Notes: a model not told the origin generated them from the letters alone. Positions 22,840-36,100 are shown, counted from the stretch's first letter. The stretch is DNA of 64,000 nt from Apricaphanius iberus (GCA_028564705.1 JAPXFQ010002669.1:1736001-1800000); one strand, 5' to 3'. A program made the numbers and translations.

Positions 22840-23600
22840 TAAAAAAAAAGAGTTTTTATTGTTTTGCAGTTTGAGCGAGGAATATTAAGGATTAGATGGA
22901 GAATGGTCAGTAGGTGGATGATTAAGTCAGGATAGATTCTTACAGTTTCGGTAGGCTGATGGAGTTTGTTTGAGGTAAGTTGGACTCTGCAGACTGTGGC
23001 TGGTTGGAGGTGGATGGATTGATACTGAAGGACTTTGTTGGTTGTTGCAGGTAGAGAGACGAACATCTGATAAGAGACAAATCCAGGAAGAAGTTGAGAA
23101 TGAACCTGGTAAAGACCCAACAGTTAATTTGACAAAGATGAAGCTTACTGTGGATTGTTTGCAGATCGGTGGTGGATGGGCAGGCAAGCACCAGAGGAGA
23201 GAAAGGACTTGAGAGTTTACCAGATGGGGAGCGTTGCAGAGGCTGACCAGGAGAGGATCTGGAGAAGTGAGGAGGTCCAGGCTAGAAGGTGTCAAAAGGA
23301 TCAATGAGGGAGAACAAAGAGGCTCTGCAGAGGTACGGCAAAGGTAAGGAACTACACCCAGACAGGCAGCTGAAGTCTTCCTAGTACTACTCAGAAGAAA
23401 CTTGGCCATTTACCACACAAGTAGCGAGAACCAACTGGCATCACCTTGCTGGAGCCGCTCCCCTTTTCAAGCTGGAGGTTGATGAGCTCAATGGTGTACA
23501 CCTGGAACCTGCTGCCTGCCACGCCCTAGAGGGAAAGTGAGAAAAAACAACAACAAACACATCCACACTCTAACACACAGCGACAGGATCCTAACATAAA
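22840..23600. mobile_element. Second unclassified insertion in the L2-type LINE
   Basis: A stretch of about 0.75 kb with GA-rich plus-strand sequence separates L2-type endonuclease remains (near 22,600) from upstream ORF remains (from about 23,600). It is bounded by A-rich DNA at 22,827-22,850. LTR-like origin is possible but unproven. Confidence 0.35.
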
Positions 23601-24270
23601 ATCTTTGAGGAGAGGGATCTTATGTTCAGTAAACCACATCTAATTGCCCTATTTTCTTGTTTGGTCAGAGTCTTGTTTATTTTAATGAGATTTTCATAAT
23701 TTGCTTTTGTTAGGTTAACTTCTAGTCTATTAGATTTTGGCCATGGGCAAGACACTGTCTCAATGAGGTATTGAGGGCTTAACAGTACAGAAGCTGCAGA
23801 GAAGTGGGTTAAAATACAACACTCCTTCCTGGTCTGGACCCTGGTTTGTCAGTGTTTTGAAGGACGGATAAATCTGTCCAGATTCCTAGAAAGAAGAGCT
23901 GCTCCATCCAAAGTGGGATGGATGCCATCTCTCCGGATCAGACCAGGTTTTCCCCTAAAAGTTTTCCAATTATCAATGTAGCCAACGCTGTTTGCTGGAC
24001 ACAACTCAGACAATCATCAATTAAATGACGGCATGCAGCTAAACATGTCGTCACTGGTCTGATTGATCAGGGGATCAGAAAAGATTACTGAGTCCGACAT
24101 CTTTTTAGCAAACGTACACACCGAAGCAACTCTAATTTTAGTGACCTCCTTGGCGTAACCGGGTGTCATTACCGCCATCATGAACAACTTTCGTACTGTA
24201 TTTAACATCAGATATTTTTCCTGCAATTTTTTTCAGAGTGGGGCTACCCTTAAAAAGTAAAGTTAGGCTA

Positions 24271-27253
24271 CAGAAAAATATGACAAAATATGCTGTCCCC
24301 TTGGAAGCTGTAAAATATTGGCCTTTCAACATGTAAGACTGCTTTATCTTGTTAAATATGTTAAATATATACGTTATTTGTCCAAAACAACCTTTGGGTT
24401 ATGATGAAGGCTCAATTAATGTTTTGTATAGATCTTGAATTCTACATTTCTTCAGTATTGGATCTGGATAAATCATAATTTTTCCAGAGCTGCATATCTG
24501 AAGCCTGTGGCCAAAGCATGCCAATGGTCAAGACTAAAATTTGATTCAATGCTAAAATTCTGCTGCATTGGAAATTGAAGGTCATTTGTCTAAGCCAAAG
24601 GTTTTGGTAATATTGGAACAAAATAGTTTTATGAAAGCAACATTATACAGAGTTAATGTGGGAATTAAACGTTTTCTAACGTGTACTAAATCAATGCAAG
24701 TCATAATTGGTAATTAGGAATTAAGGTCAAATAATTGTGTCTAGCAAACTTCAATAATAGATTCATTTCTAGAAGACATGTGGGTTGGGGGGACTCGACA
24801 AGACTGATGCTACAAAAAGCCCTGTCTATGTGCATGGCCCATCATTTGCAGAAGAGTGTCAGCATCTGGTGACAGGGGAGGGCAGAGGTCTTGGTACGCC
24901 AATTTCTTTCAACATAATCTTGTTTTTGGGAAATAAAATGTCACCTCGCTGACAGGTAAGGAACAAGAGCTGTTGTGGGAAGTGTAGCAGTACCAGTTGT
25001 ATATATTTGGACTCACCACTGCATACAGCTTGGAATCTCCTACTCCAGAGTCACCTTGATTTCCTGAGTTTTTTCCACGAAGCAAGAAGATTGACTCTTT
25101 GTAACATAAGGTTACAAGAAGGAAGCTTCTGAATGTTGTTAGTGTTAATGCTCCAAACAGCAGATAAGATTAAGTGAACTCTGAATCTCTAGAAGGGGTG
25201 CCATCTGGACTTCAGTGCCAATGTGGTGAGTGACTGCAACAAGTGGAGGGTAGTGATCAAGAAGAAGGAAAATCATAAGCAGTACTTGGTATTAAAAAGT
25301 ACAAGTTTATTTACAACAGTTCCGATAGTATATACAGTGATGGGGGTTTGAATCAGAGCTTCGGACCTGGGGAAAGAGCAGAATATTTGAAGGCAGAAAT
25401 ATGAAGGTGACTGTTGATGAGAAGTAGATAAGAATGGCTTATTGTTTACAGCTGGTAGCTAATGGTTGAGGAGAGAGAAAATCCTGGCAGACCGTGGTGA
25501 ATGGAGAATCCAGCAAGGGGTTATATTATGGAGAAGATTCATCTAGAAGCAAAGATAACGGTTTTTGAGATCTAGGTGGGGGAGAGTGAGCAGGCAGATG
25601 AATCTGAGGATGGCAAAACTGTGGAGGTACATCCACAGGCCAGGATCCTGACAGCTATAGCACAATGAAACAAAAGGTATATAAGATTTTAATTGGTAGT
25701 TGATAAGACGTAAATATTTAATTTCAAGTGCTGAATATTTTTTACTTTATAATCAAACAGTGTGAACCCACAATACATTCAAAAGTCATGGTCAAAAACA
25801 TACACAACTTTTAACAACACTTGAGCTTATTGGTAAACAAAATAAAAAATAAAATAAGGTTTACATCTAGTGTTGGAGCTAGATATAGTCTAGTGTTTTC
25901 CATATGCAACAGCAAAGATTAAAGTTGCTGTTCATTGAGGTTTTACAAATCAAATATATGTTTCAATAACTAAATTTTAACGGTTTTCCAATTAGTATAA
26001 CATAATCTATTGGTTTTGTACCTAGAGCTGTTCTAGTCCAGATGCACAAAAAGTGCTGAAATTGATCTTTCTTTTTTTAGTTTTACAATAAAGGTTGCAC
26101 AAATCCCAGAGTTGGTTTTAATTGCTCTTATATTAGTACAGAATAATATCTAGGTTTGAAATGTCTGGGTTATGTAGCTGTAGAGCTGCAGTTAAGACGA
26201 TTGGTCCAGATGCAGAAAATCTGCTGAAATCCGTTTCACAAATCACAGAAAGGTTTCACATATCCCAAAGTTTGTTTAAATTGTTCTGCTGGTAGTGTAG
26301 AATAATATAGTCCAGGTTTCAAATGTCTATGTACTGTAGTTTTTAAACTAGAGCAAATTAAAGATGTTCAGAGTAGAGAAACACTTGATGTAATAGCCCT
26401 TTAACCATTTCCCAAATTGGAAGCTAGAAACGGAAACCAACTTCAGCCTCGTGTTCCTTGTCCAATACACCAGAATCCAATCGTTAAACGGAATCTTCAG
26501 CACTCCAGAAAAGGTTAGATGGGGTCCTGATGATGACCTAATCATTTTTGCAGGACACCGGAACTGGAGTTTGGCACTTGTACTTTAATGCGAGAAGTGG
26601 AAAAAAAGTTTGAGCTCTTCTAAGTTTTTTATTGGCAGTTTAAAATAGACTCAGCAAACACATCCTTACTGTAGAAAGGTTATTAAACACCTTTTTGTTG
26701 CTGTTGTTTGGTTTTTTTATTGGTCAATGTAGTTAAAAGCTGCTTGGGCACTGGTTAGACATTTTGGATTCCACTGAAAAAAATTGGACAGAATGGACAC
26801 CGGAATGGCCAACAACATATGTTGCAGAAAGGGGCTAAAATATATATTGCTTTATTAATCATTTATACATACACTTATATATCATTTATCATTTATACAT
26901 ACACTCCCTGTAGCTTCTGCCTCAGTATTGAGAAAAATATCTTCAATTTTGCACAGTAATCTCTAGAAAAGTTGTGTCTTATTCTGCCTTAGCAATATCT
27001 CTTTATTGTGTGTGAAATTTGAATATCTTCACAGATGATGACATGCCTGCAGATTTTTAAAACAATTTTTTTTCAAATGTTAACATGGACGTGAGCAGCC
27101 ATATGATTTACAGTAAGTTAATTTGTTATCCACATCTTTTGAATAAATCAATTAATTAAAAAACAGACTATTAGATACAGATAGTTAAAAAGGAAAACAT
27201 GAGACTTTTGCTTTGACAATTTAAAAAAGTGTCATATGTGTAACTTTGTAGAC
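24271..27253. other. Intergenic DNA without recognised gene
   Basis: AT-rich sequence between the L2-type LINE and a microsatellite. No ORF with recognisable similarity was found on either strand; short open frames look random. Confidence 0.5.
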
Positions 27254-27259
27254 CAAAAA

Positions 27260-27327
<68 letters not shown>

Positions 27328-27340
27328 AAAAAAAAAGAAA
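27254..27340. repeat. (GAAA)n microsatellite
   Basis: About 18 tandem GAAA units followed by an A run. Confidence 0.95.
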
Positions 27341-27769
27341 TATTAAATTATTATACAGGACTGATTTTAGCCTGTGCCCTATGCCTCTCAAAAACACATC
27401 TCAAAATCTATTGCACGTTTTCTCTCTATAGCAAGGATCACTAGACTGATAGATGTTCATCTGCTATGACTAAGTGCAGAGGATTCTTTAGAAGAAGCAA
27501 AACCATTGTTCAGTACTCACTGGGAAGACAATAGCAATATTGCTGAAGCCAAATAATTCAAGGAAAACCTTCTTTAAAAGGTTCTAGGAACAGTCAGACT
27601 CGATGGGCACTCCCTTGACTTTTGCAAGTCTTGCAAGTTAGTTGGAGCCTCTGCCACTAGGAAACACAAATTCCTCCTTTGAGAAGTCATTGTTCGATGA
27701 GCTTCAGAGCTGTGTTGCCCTTGTTATCGGTAGAGTTTGAGAAGCGTCTGTCTATAGCTCACTGAATTG

Positions 27770-28042
27770 TGTCATGATTCTACACTCAGCTCCTCTCACT
27801 CCCTCATCATCATCCGCGCCTGTCTTCAATCTCCAGCCACTCACCTCATGTCCTTATAACCTGTCACCTCCCTTCAGTTAGCGCCGGATCATTGAAGGAC
27901 TTCACTCCAGATGTCCACAGTGTGCTGTCCTGTATCTTCGATCCAGCCATCGAGACCACCACCATCACTCTGCACCTTCAATAAACAGCTCTGCACCCTG
28001 CTTCTGCGTTTGGGTCCATACCTTCATGCACACATCCTGACA
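27770..28042 (+). mobile_element. Solo LTR
   Basis: 273 bp starting TGTCATGATT and ending CATCCTGACA (TG...CA, with TGTCA/TGACA imperfect termini). An AATAAA lies at about 27,980 within CTTCAATAAACAGC. Flanks AATTG and AATGG give a 4/5 match to a 5-bp target duplication. No internal region lies nearby, so it is a recombined solo LTR, probably Gypsy-like. Confidence 0.65.
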
Positions 28043-28144
28043 AATGGGAAGAAATAGGATTCCAAAGGCTTCTTTGCTGACGTAGTTTTTACTGTGCAAG
28101 TGTAGATGTTACAGCACTATAACTATAGTTGTATTAAAATGACT

Positions 28145-28212
28145 TTTTCTGTAAAGTGCCTTTAGATAACATATGTTGTGAATTGGTGCTATCTAAATGA
28201 ACTGAATAACAT
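28145..28212 (+). repeat. L2-type LINE 3' tail fragment
   Basis: GTAAAGTGCCTTTAGATAAC followed by GTGAATTGGTGCTATCTAAAT resembles the 3' end of the L2-type element at 9,110 in the opposite orientation. Confidence 0.5.
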
Positions 28213-28394
28213 ATATGCTTTTGTAGGGCCCTAAAATTGCATTTAATTATTTATTTATTTGATTTTCATTTATTTGATTTTTCCCTTTTTTATTTTGAAC
28301 ACCAATTTTCTCAATTCCAACTATGTTTATTAATGTGTACTTATTGAGTTAAAAAACATAATTAAACAAATCAGAAGAAAAATGATGTAACTTT

Positions 28395-28512
28395 TATTTT
28401 TAGTCGGAGTTTTTGTGATGGACTGGCGACCTGTCTAATGGCCACTGGAGATAGGCACCAGCCCCCTCACAACCCTTCAAAAATATGCGGCACAATAATG
28501 GGTGGATGGAAG
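28395..28512 (+). repeat. Dispersed repeat with GTGATGGACTGGCGACCTGT core
   Basis: A LINE/SINE 3'-tail repeat with the block GGAGATAGGCACCAGCCCC and a GGGTGGATGG end. Relatives occur at 32,060-32,400, 36,720-36,850 and 48,010-48,110. Confidence 0.6.
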
Positions 28513-28677
28513 GACTTCTAGAAATACAACAAAGTGATAAGGTCTAAAAGAACATTTAGAAGTTCTGCAAGGTATTTAACAATATTTAGAGAAAAATACA
28601 ATATGAATCTCATGTATTTCACATTTCAAAGAAATAATGTTTTCCTTGTAAAAATGGTTTGGAGAAGAGCTCAACAC

Positions 28678-29068
28678 TAGGGCTGAGTACCGATTCAAAT
28701 TTCATGAATCGATTCAATTCCGATTCTTAAGAGTTAGAATCGATTATCACAATTCGATCCGATTGAATCTGATCCAGTTCAATATTGATATGGGTAAAAT
28801 TTTCTTTAGCTATTATCTTAATTATATGCCTGTAATTCAATGTGCCTTATCACTGGGTAAGTAACAGTTCACCAGGGGAAACTGTATTTACCCTTTCAGA
28901 CACAAGACTTAAAATGGCCGTCTGGACTTTACCTTCCTGTTTCAGTTTTAAAAAGGCAAACTATTCCGAAAAATAAAAATCGATTTTTGAAATTATGAAT
29001 CAATTCGATTCAATTTCTCTAAGGAGCGATTCAGAATCGATTTTACGATTTTTTTCAACGCAGCCCTA
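28678..29068. mobile_element. hAT-like MITE, 391 bp
   Basis: Termini TAGGGCTG and CAGCCCTA. Flanking 8-mers CTCAACAC (28,670-28,677) and CGCAACAC (29,069-29,076) match at 7 of 8 positions, the duplication length of hAT elements. The interior is rich in CGATTCAATTC-type subterminal repeats. No ORF. Confidence 0.75.
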
Positions 29069-29368
29069 CGCAACACTATGTCACCTGAAATGTGCAAACA
29101 GTAAAACGTTGTGAACACTTGTTCAAAGAACAGGACTTACTATATTCCAAAAAAAAAAAAAAATGTTCCACTTGTCACAGAAATCTCTTAGTAATGTTTC
29201 TGTTCTAAAAAAATTTCAAACCTTCTAGTTTTTTAGGACATCTGTGTTTCAGCTAGCCCGTAATGTTTTTGTTGTGTGTGTGGGTCGAAAAGAGCTGACC
29301 TCCTTATCCCACGGTAATGACAGGTACGGGTGACTGCAAGGGCCAAAATACCTCAGAAACTAGTATAT

Positions 29369-29893
29369 ACACTCAGTGGCCACTTTCTTAGGTACACCTT
29401 GCAAGTACCAGGTTGGACCCCTTTGTGCCCTCAGAACTGCCTTAATCCTTCACGGCATAGATTCAGCAAGGTACTGGAAACATTCCTCAGAGATTTCGGT
29501 CCATATTGACATGATGGCATCACACAGTTGCTGCAGATTTCTTGGCTGCACATCCATGAAGTGAATCTCTCGTTCCACCACATCCCAAAGTTACTCTATT
29601 GGATTGAGATCTGGTGACTGTGGAGGCCATTTGAGTACAGTGAACTCATTGTGATGTTCAAGAAACCAGTCTGAGATGATTCAAGCTTTCTGACATGGCA
29701 CATTATCCTGCTTGAAGTAGCCATCAGAAGATGGGCACAAGGTGGTGATAAAGGGATGGACATGGTCAGCAACAATCTGGTCTGGCGTTGCAACGATGAT
29801 CAATTGGTATTAAGGGGCCCAAAGTGTGCCAAGAAAATGTCCTCCAGACCATTGCACCACCCCTACCAGCCTGAACCGTTGATACAAGGCATT
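29369..29893 (-). mobile_element. Truncated Tc1-like element
   Basis: Begins with the terminal sequence ACTCAGTGGCCACTTTCTTA, GGTACACCTTGCAAGTACCA, and continues through the complement of a transposase C-terminal half: TCCCAAAGTTACTCTATTGG is the complement of the NPIENLW-type region. It stops abruptly near 29,893, so the 5' half is missing. Confidence 0.7.
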
Positions 29894-31025
29894 ACAAGGT
29901 TTTTAATTCATATTTCATTGACTTTGTATCCATCCTGTGTCCTATGAGTGTCTTTAAAATTTATTACTCCTTTAGAATATTTTATGACTTTTTAATGCTC
30001 TTGAATGTATTTTACATAACAATCCACTCTTTTAATGAGAGGTATTAGTTTAAATATCATTTTTACCAGAATCTCTCATACTTTTAACTTGTTCCATAAC
30101 TGTAGATAAGAATAAAATCCAATATGCTACATTCTGATGAAATTTGCATATTTATTGAACATTATATTAAAGTACAGAAATTATTAAAAGGAAATGTGGG
30201 GCTGAAAAAGCTGTGATCCTGGGCGCGGGGGTAGATGACCCTATTCTTTGCGAACAATGTTACAACATGAGACAAATAAGTTCTTTCATTGTTTCTGCGA
30301 TTCTCCCAGAATAATCATCCGATATGCAAAATCTGAAAAAAATCCGCAGCACAGCAATTCTCTGTCACCTGACTAATTCATGCCTAGCCTGTTCTACGTG
30401 CTGCTCAACCACGAAGCCCCTGAGACGTAAACTTTGCCATCTAATTAGGAAAATAATGGGTCATATTATTATTAATGTTATTATTATTAGTATTAGTAGT
30501 AGTACGGAGAGATTTGCTGTTTTCCTATTGTGGATTCAGACCTTTGGATTTTCAGCATATGGGTCCAGATAAAGTTCCAGTATAGTTTAGCAAACCTTAC
30601 ATGTCTACATTTATGAAGGTAGAGTAGAAAAGGCTTCGTTCTGGCATCAATCGCAGAACAAACGATTGGTAAACCCTCTAGCAGTTGTTATGGAGACTTG
30701 CTGATCCCATAATAATTCTCTTTTCTGCCGTTTTTCAGATGGTGAGATTTTTTTTCCCTTCTTTACCATCATGCTACTCGTGCAATGTGCTAAAAAGAGA
30801 AGTAAAGCAAATGGTTACTATTTAGATCTTCCTAGAAGCTACCAATTTAAAAAAAGTATAAATATTAATAAAAAATCTTCAGTTAAATGTTCAAGAATTT
30901 TCAGGGGTACCAACCAGTTAATTTTGTGAAAAGCAGATTTTTTTTTTTTTTTTTCACTGAACAGATTCATCGCAAAATTTTGGATTTTTCTAAATGTCTC
31001 ACTGTGAAATTGTTATCATTATCAT

Positions 31026-31048
31026 TATTATTAGTAGTAGTAGTAATC

Positions 31049-31093
<45 letters not shown>
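31026..31093. repeat. (TAG)n microsatellite
   Basis: Tandem AGT/TAG units, about 20 copies, with an ATT-rich lead-in. Confidence 0.95.
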
Positions 31094-31872
31094 TTATACA
31101 AAGAAACATGTCTAATTTATTCTGAAGATTTTTTCACATCATAACAAATTTCTCCTTGTCTATAATTTTCTGTACTCTGCCCAGACAGACAGACTTTTAA
31201 AATAAGAACAAAAGCTTCCTACAGCCCTCTCCTTATTTGTTTACTGTAGTGATACACCGTGATTTTTCTTTAGAAACTATTTAACATTACTTATTCATAC
31301 TTTATTTTCAAGAATATTATTCTGGAGAAAAACGTTAACGCTAATAAAGAATAACAAAAGATGTCTAGATGCAGTTACACCTTACAGCTTGGAGTTGCTG
31401 TGGGAACAATTAACAGTTTTACAACCTGTTCCTGTCTGCTACCTTATAATTAACATCTCAGCTTGCCTGTGGGCTGAGAAAGAAACACACCCATCTGTTT
31501 CTGCATTAAACGTCTAGTTGCCAAATGGAGCATATAACTACAGAAGAGAATTAGGGCCACTGAAAGAAAAAAAAAAATCAGAATTTAATCAGAATTTTGA
31601 GATTAAAGTTAGAATTCAGTTTTTGTGTTTTATTGGCCCTAATCCTCTTCCATGCACCTCTCTGCCAATAAAGCGTTTTGCTCCCAGGTGCCTCTCTGCA
31701 TTACAGTCAAAGTTTTTTGTCTGTTTCAGTGGCCCTGATTCTCTTCCATATATTAAACCAATAAATTATGAAACATTTTTCATAAAAACTTGCCTTTCTG
31801 TGAAAAGTTTGCTGAACTGCATGAATGTTTTCTTTACTCTTAAGTAGTCCAACAATATCTTTGTTGGTATAA

Positions 31873-31905
<33 letters not shown>
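31873..31905. repeat. (CA)n microsatellite
   Basis: About 16 CA dinucleotides. Confidence 0.95.
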
Positions 31906-31907
<2 letters not shown>

Positions 31908-32059
31908 GCTGCCGTTCTCTAGAAAGCTCTATATGTCAACGAGCATGTAGAATCCCCTAGCTCCCCCTTGTGGTGTCTACAGTACATAACTGTTTACCAG
32001 AACAGTAAGTTTACACAAGGAGTAAGTTAAAAATGTTATTTTATTTTAAAGCAGTCACA

Positions 32060-32400
32060 GAAAGATCCATCCACCCTATTGTCTATACCAGCTTATCCAT
32101 CCTGGTTGGAGTGTTAGCTGGTGCCTATCTCCAGCTGTTGTTAAGCGAGAGACGGGGTACACCCTGAACAGGTCGCCAGTCCATCACAAGACAAAAGACC
32201 ATGCACGCACACACTCACACCTTGGGCAATTTCGAATGAAAAAAAAATATCAACCTAACATCTGTGTTTTTGTACTGTGGGAGAAAGCTGGAATACATGA
32301 CGAGAATCCATGCATGCATATGGAGAAACTACATGAATAAAAAAAAACCCAGTCCATAATCTGAACCCAGAACCTTCTTGACCAAAGGCAAAGCAAAAAC
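32060..32400 (-). repeat. Dispersed SINE/LINE-tail repeat, longest copy
   Basis: On the minus strand it carries TGATGGACTGGCGACCTGTT, GGAGATAGGCACCAGC and, upstream, a CAGAAGGTTCTGGGTTC-like block of the kind found in teleost tRNA/LINE-related repeats. Three shorter relatives are in this window. Confidence 0.6.
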
Positions 32401-33113
32401 ATGTTGTCTGTAATTGCAATAAATGCGGTGTGGTTTCACATTCGATTAGCAGGTATGTTACATAATCTGATATTTTATTTTCATAATTGCACTACCCAAA
32501 AAAGTAGCAAGAAAACCAGAAAAAAAACTGTTGAGTAGCTCATATTTCCCTCCCTTCTTACATTTAAGACAGCATTAACTCTGCAGCACAGATAGCTTAC
32601 ACAGGAGGCTGAAAGAGAAGATGTTTGCTTTAAATATCCAAATATTGCTTTAGCTCTAACTAACTTAGGCAACTATTAAGGCAGTTAAACACTGTGGCGA
32701 GTGAGTTTATTAGCAGTGCCACTAACAGTGTTGTGTTATTGGAAGGAAAACAGAACTCAGCAATGAGTAACATGTAAGTCTACAAAAGATTAAGCGATAT
32801 AATTCCTCATAAAAACCCAAGTAAAAGTATATTCCAATATCATTGTGTATAAAAGTAATGACATGCAACCATATCAAAGTTTTACTTTACCTATTTTTAA
32901 GATTTTGTTCTTCCCTTCCCTTGGATATAACTTCAACACATAACTAAAAATTGCATGCAATATATACTTCTCTTATGTCATAAATAAAGGTCATACCACA
33001 CAAAAAACAATAAACAATGTTGTAAGTGAATTTCCCCAAAGTATAGCTCATCTAAAGAAACGAGTCCTCATAACCATGCCCAGAAACAATCAGCTCTTTG
33101 CCAGAAAGTCATG

Positions 33114-36100
33114 CTAGACCATTGGATGATCAGTCCAGGCAGGCAGGCTGGAGACTTTCTGTTCAGTGGCCTGTTCAATAGGCCAACCCCAGGCTTTGAA
33201 GAATCCAGTCAGGTCCGTGCCCACAGTCTGGGAGAACGTCTCGGCGTACAGGTTCATTTTTCCTTTGTTGTCTTTGGGGAAGTTGTTCATCTTGTGGTAG
33301 GCAGCAAACACTTTTTTGAAGGCATCCCAGCCAAACTTCTCCTGGAGCTATGAGGACAAACAAAGAAGAAAAAATACAAATAATAATAAATTACAATTGA
33401 AGAATTCATATCATTTTTCCGCAAGATTTTCATTTGATGTATTTAAACTATGAATATTTTTTTGAAAGGTCGTTCTTGTTTTTATGATTTTTGGAGATTG
33501 TAAAGCCTTTGTTTCCCAACAGATCTTCAAAATCTGGGGAGATCAGGTTTCCCTCTCACCTCATTATGGAGAGACATACGCTTCCTATTTGCTTTCCTTA
33601 TTTACCTCTTACAACCTGATTCTCCTACGCAGTATTCAAAAATAAGAGAACTAAATATTTGGTGCATTTAATAAAAGATCCAGCCTAAGACAAAAGTAAA
33701 AAAAAGAAAAAGAAAAGAACTGCGAAGGAAGCGACATAAACGCCTATTGGCTCGTAACTTCTCTCCCAAGCGAGCAGCAGCAAGAAGCTCTGATTTCATC
33801 TCGTCTTGCTCCTTTGTAGCCCCTCATGGCTACCAACTATTTCGGCTGGATTCTTCTCTTGACCTCTGCTCCCCTTGATCTCCCCCCTCTATGTTAACCT
33901 TCTTTTAATCTCGTATGGATTGTTACACTATGATGCATTCTACTTAGGGGTGTCATGATTCTCAAAATCTTGATTTTTTTATTTTATTTTTATGCGAGTT
34001 TTAGACTAGTCTAGTCTACAATCATTGGTTTTATTCATTGTTTTTTTGTACACTAAATCTAATTTTTTTTAAATGACATTAAATTTCCATTATTATTGTG
34101 TAATGGATCATATTAGGCAAGGCTATATTACTTGCATAGCACACTTTAGGCAACAACGTGATTCAGGGTGTTTAGGTACTATTTAGGTACTAATTGTCAA
34201 ATTTAAATAATCTATTTACAAATAAATGAAAAAATCTATTAATAACAAAAATTAGTAAGTTATAGCGGGTGGCTGCCATCAAGTGACTTTCTTTAGTTAC
34301 TGCAGCATCCCTAATTCTTAAAATAAAAGTAAATATGTTTCCACTATTGGAACTTCAGGGTAGTTTTACTGGAATTTCCGGCATAAATCTGTTGCTTCAT
34401 CTCAGCGGTTGTCCCTTCATAAAAAAACGTCTCTTTAATGACTTAACTAATACGGCAGCATATCCTGACCCTTTCTGCAGCTTCATTTATTAGCACCAAA
34501 CGGCGCCACAGCAGCAGAAAGACATGAAGAAGCATGGATTGCTGCTGTGTTTCTGTTTGCTATGTTTTCATAAACTGCTTCGCCGGTAACCTTTTTTTAT
34601 TTTACAGCTGTTTGCTGACATCTGCTAATTTCCATATGAATTACGACTAATGAGCCTGACTAACCACAGCGTCCGCCTAGCAACTTTACGTTTGCAAGTG
34701 AATACTGGTGCTCCACCTCCGGACAGTACTGGTGGCTTGGCCCGGTGAAGTGGAGACAGGCATTCCATGATGATAAAATTACCCTGAAGTTTAGGCAGTG
34801 GAAATCCGCCTTCTTTTTTACAATGCAGACTTTATCGACATAACTCAGCGGTAGAGTAAAATATTTCAACAACGGTGATTTGAGAGTTGCAGGAGAGGGT
34901 CCTGCTACTTCTTGTTCTTCATCTCCACTCGCCATGGTTTAACTGTAGCAACGTCTGGTTCCGGCTGTTACGGTGACCGATTTGTGTACTGTAAATAGTC
35001 ACGCTACTGTATGTAAACCTGGGGGAAGGTGGTGTTGATCCTCTTTTGGATTTCAATGCACAAGATCATAATTTTGATTGATTTTGATTTTAAATAATCG
35101 GGATAGTGACACCCCTAATTCTCCTGCTATCAAACATAGAACATTGTGTCCTATAATATCCTACAATTCTCTTACCTGCATGTACGTCTCCAGGGCCACC
35201 CACACGCTCCAGCTGCTTAGCTTCCTGCCTCCTTGGATATAGTCCTTAGCTCGTTTCTTTCGATTTGCAGAAGACATGGCTGAATGAGCCTGCAATAACC
35301 ACAATAAAACAGTTACACTATGTAGCTTTTTAATTATAGATTAAACATAAAGGGGTTTAGTTTAGTTTAGTTCATAAAAATAGGTTAAGCTTTTTTCATC
35401 ACTGATTTCCTCTACCTTTTCCCGATTGATCCCAAAAACCGTTTCATGCACATACACTGACCACAGGTTACATGTGCACTCTGTGGTGTGTGATGGGAAC
35501 TCCCAGCACCCTCGCTGTTGGTTGTGACCCAGCTCATGGATGGCACCCCACATGCCTTTGGTCTTGGCATGTTTAACGCTCACCAGTGCTGCTGCAGAAC
35601 CCTTATGTGCCATAACAGGATAACCTGCATGCATCCAACCTGAGCAGAAAATACAGCACTTATAAAAGCCTGCAAAGCCTACAAGGTGACTCATTGGAAT
35701 AAAACATGCTGTATGAAAGTCCAAAAATACCAACCATGAGAAATTTGAACATCTGCTACAAAACGCTCTTTACGAGGGAACTTGTGGGGTTTGGCTGCCA
35801 GGTCAGCAATCGCCTTCATGATGTCATTCCAGAGGACCGCCAACTCATCCGGGTGCTCCAGATTTCGGACAGCCTCCGACGGTACTGTGAGGATGATGTT
35901 GTCAAACTCCAACTCCGCCCAAGGGGAAGGAGCCGTGCGCAGCAACAACCAATCAGCTTCAGTCGTTACCCCTGAGAGGAAGTAAAAGGTTGAGTGTATA
36001 AAAACTGGGCAATGAAGTCAAACACTGACATTCAGTAACATGTAAAAAAAAAAAAAAAAACTTAATTAAGGTTTTTCTCTTTAATATCTGCATGACTGAA

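Larger units (their letters stand above)
9110..24270 (-). mobile_element. L2-type (Maui/CR1-L2-like) LINE, old and split by later insertions
   Basis: The 3' end is at the left: a ...TATATAGCGCCAATTCAC tail (read on the plus strand) at about 9,111-9,150, then the 3' region to 9,670. Across the Harbinger insertion the sequence resumes at 19,316 as if uninterrupted. The reverse transcriptase lies at about 20,830-22,480 minus (LDPIPTKLFKE, ANYRPISNVPFLPKILKKI, FEKFQSGLRAHSTETAL, YANDTQLYL, LDYCNSL). Endonuclease remains read HTLDIVLTYGIECEK near 22,600. Upstream ORF sequence is recognisable at 23,800-24,270. It is riddled with stops and at least three foreign insertions (9,671-19,315; about 19,565-20,825; about 22,840-23,600). 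Confidence 0.7.
29894..33113. other. Intergenic DNA 3' of TCAF-B
   Basis: AT-rich with microsatellites and one dispersed repeat; no gene recognised. TTTATT at 32,706-32,711 is a minus-strand AATAAA about 400 nt past the TCAF-B stop and may be its poly(A) signal. Confidence 0.45.

Noticed and set aside
27254..31905. CRISPR-like regular repeats
   Set aside because: These are simple microsatellites in a vertebrate genome without spacers.
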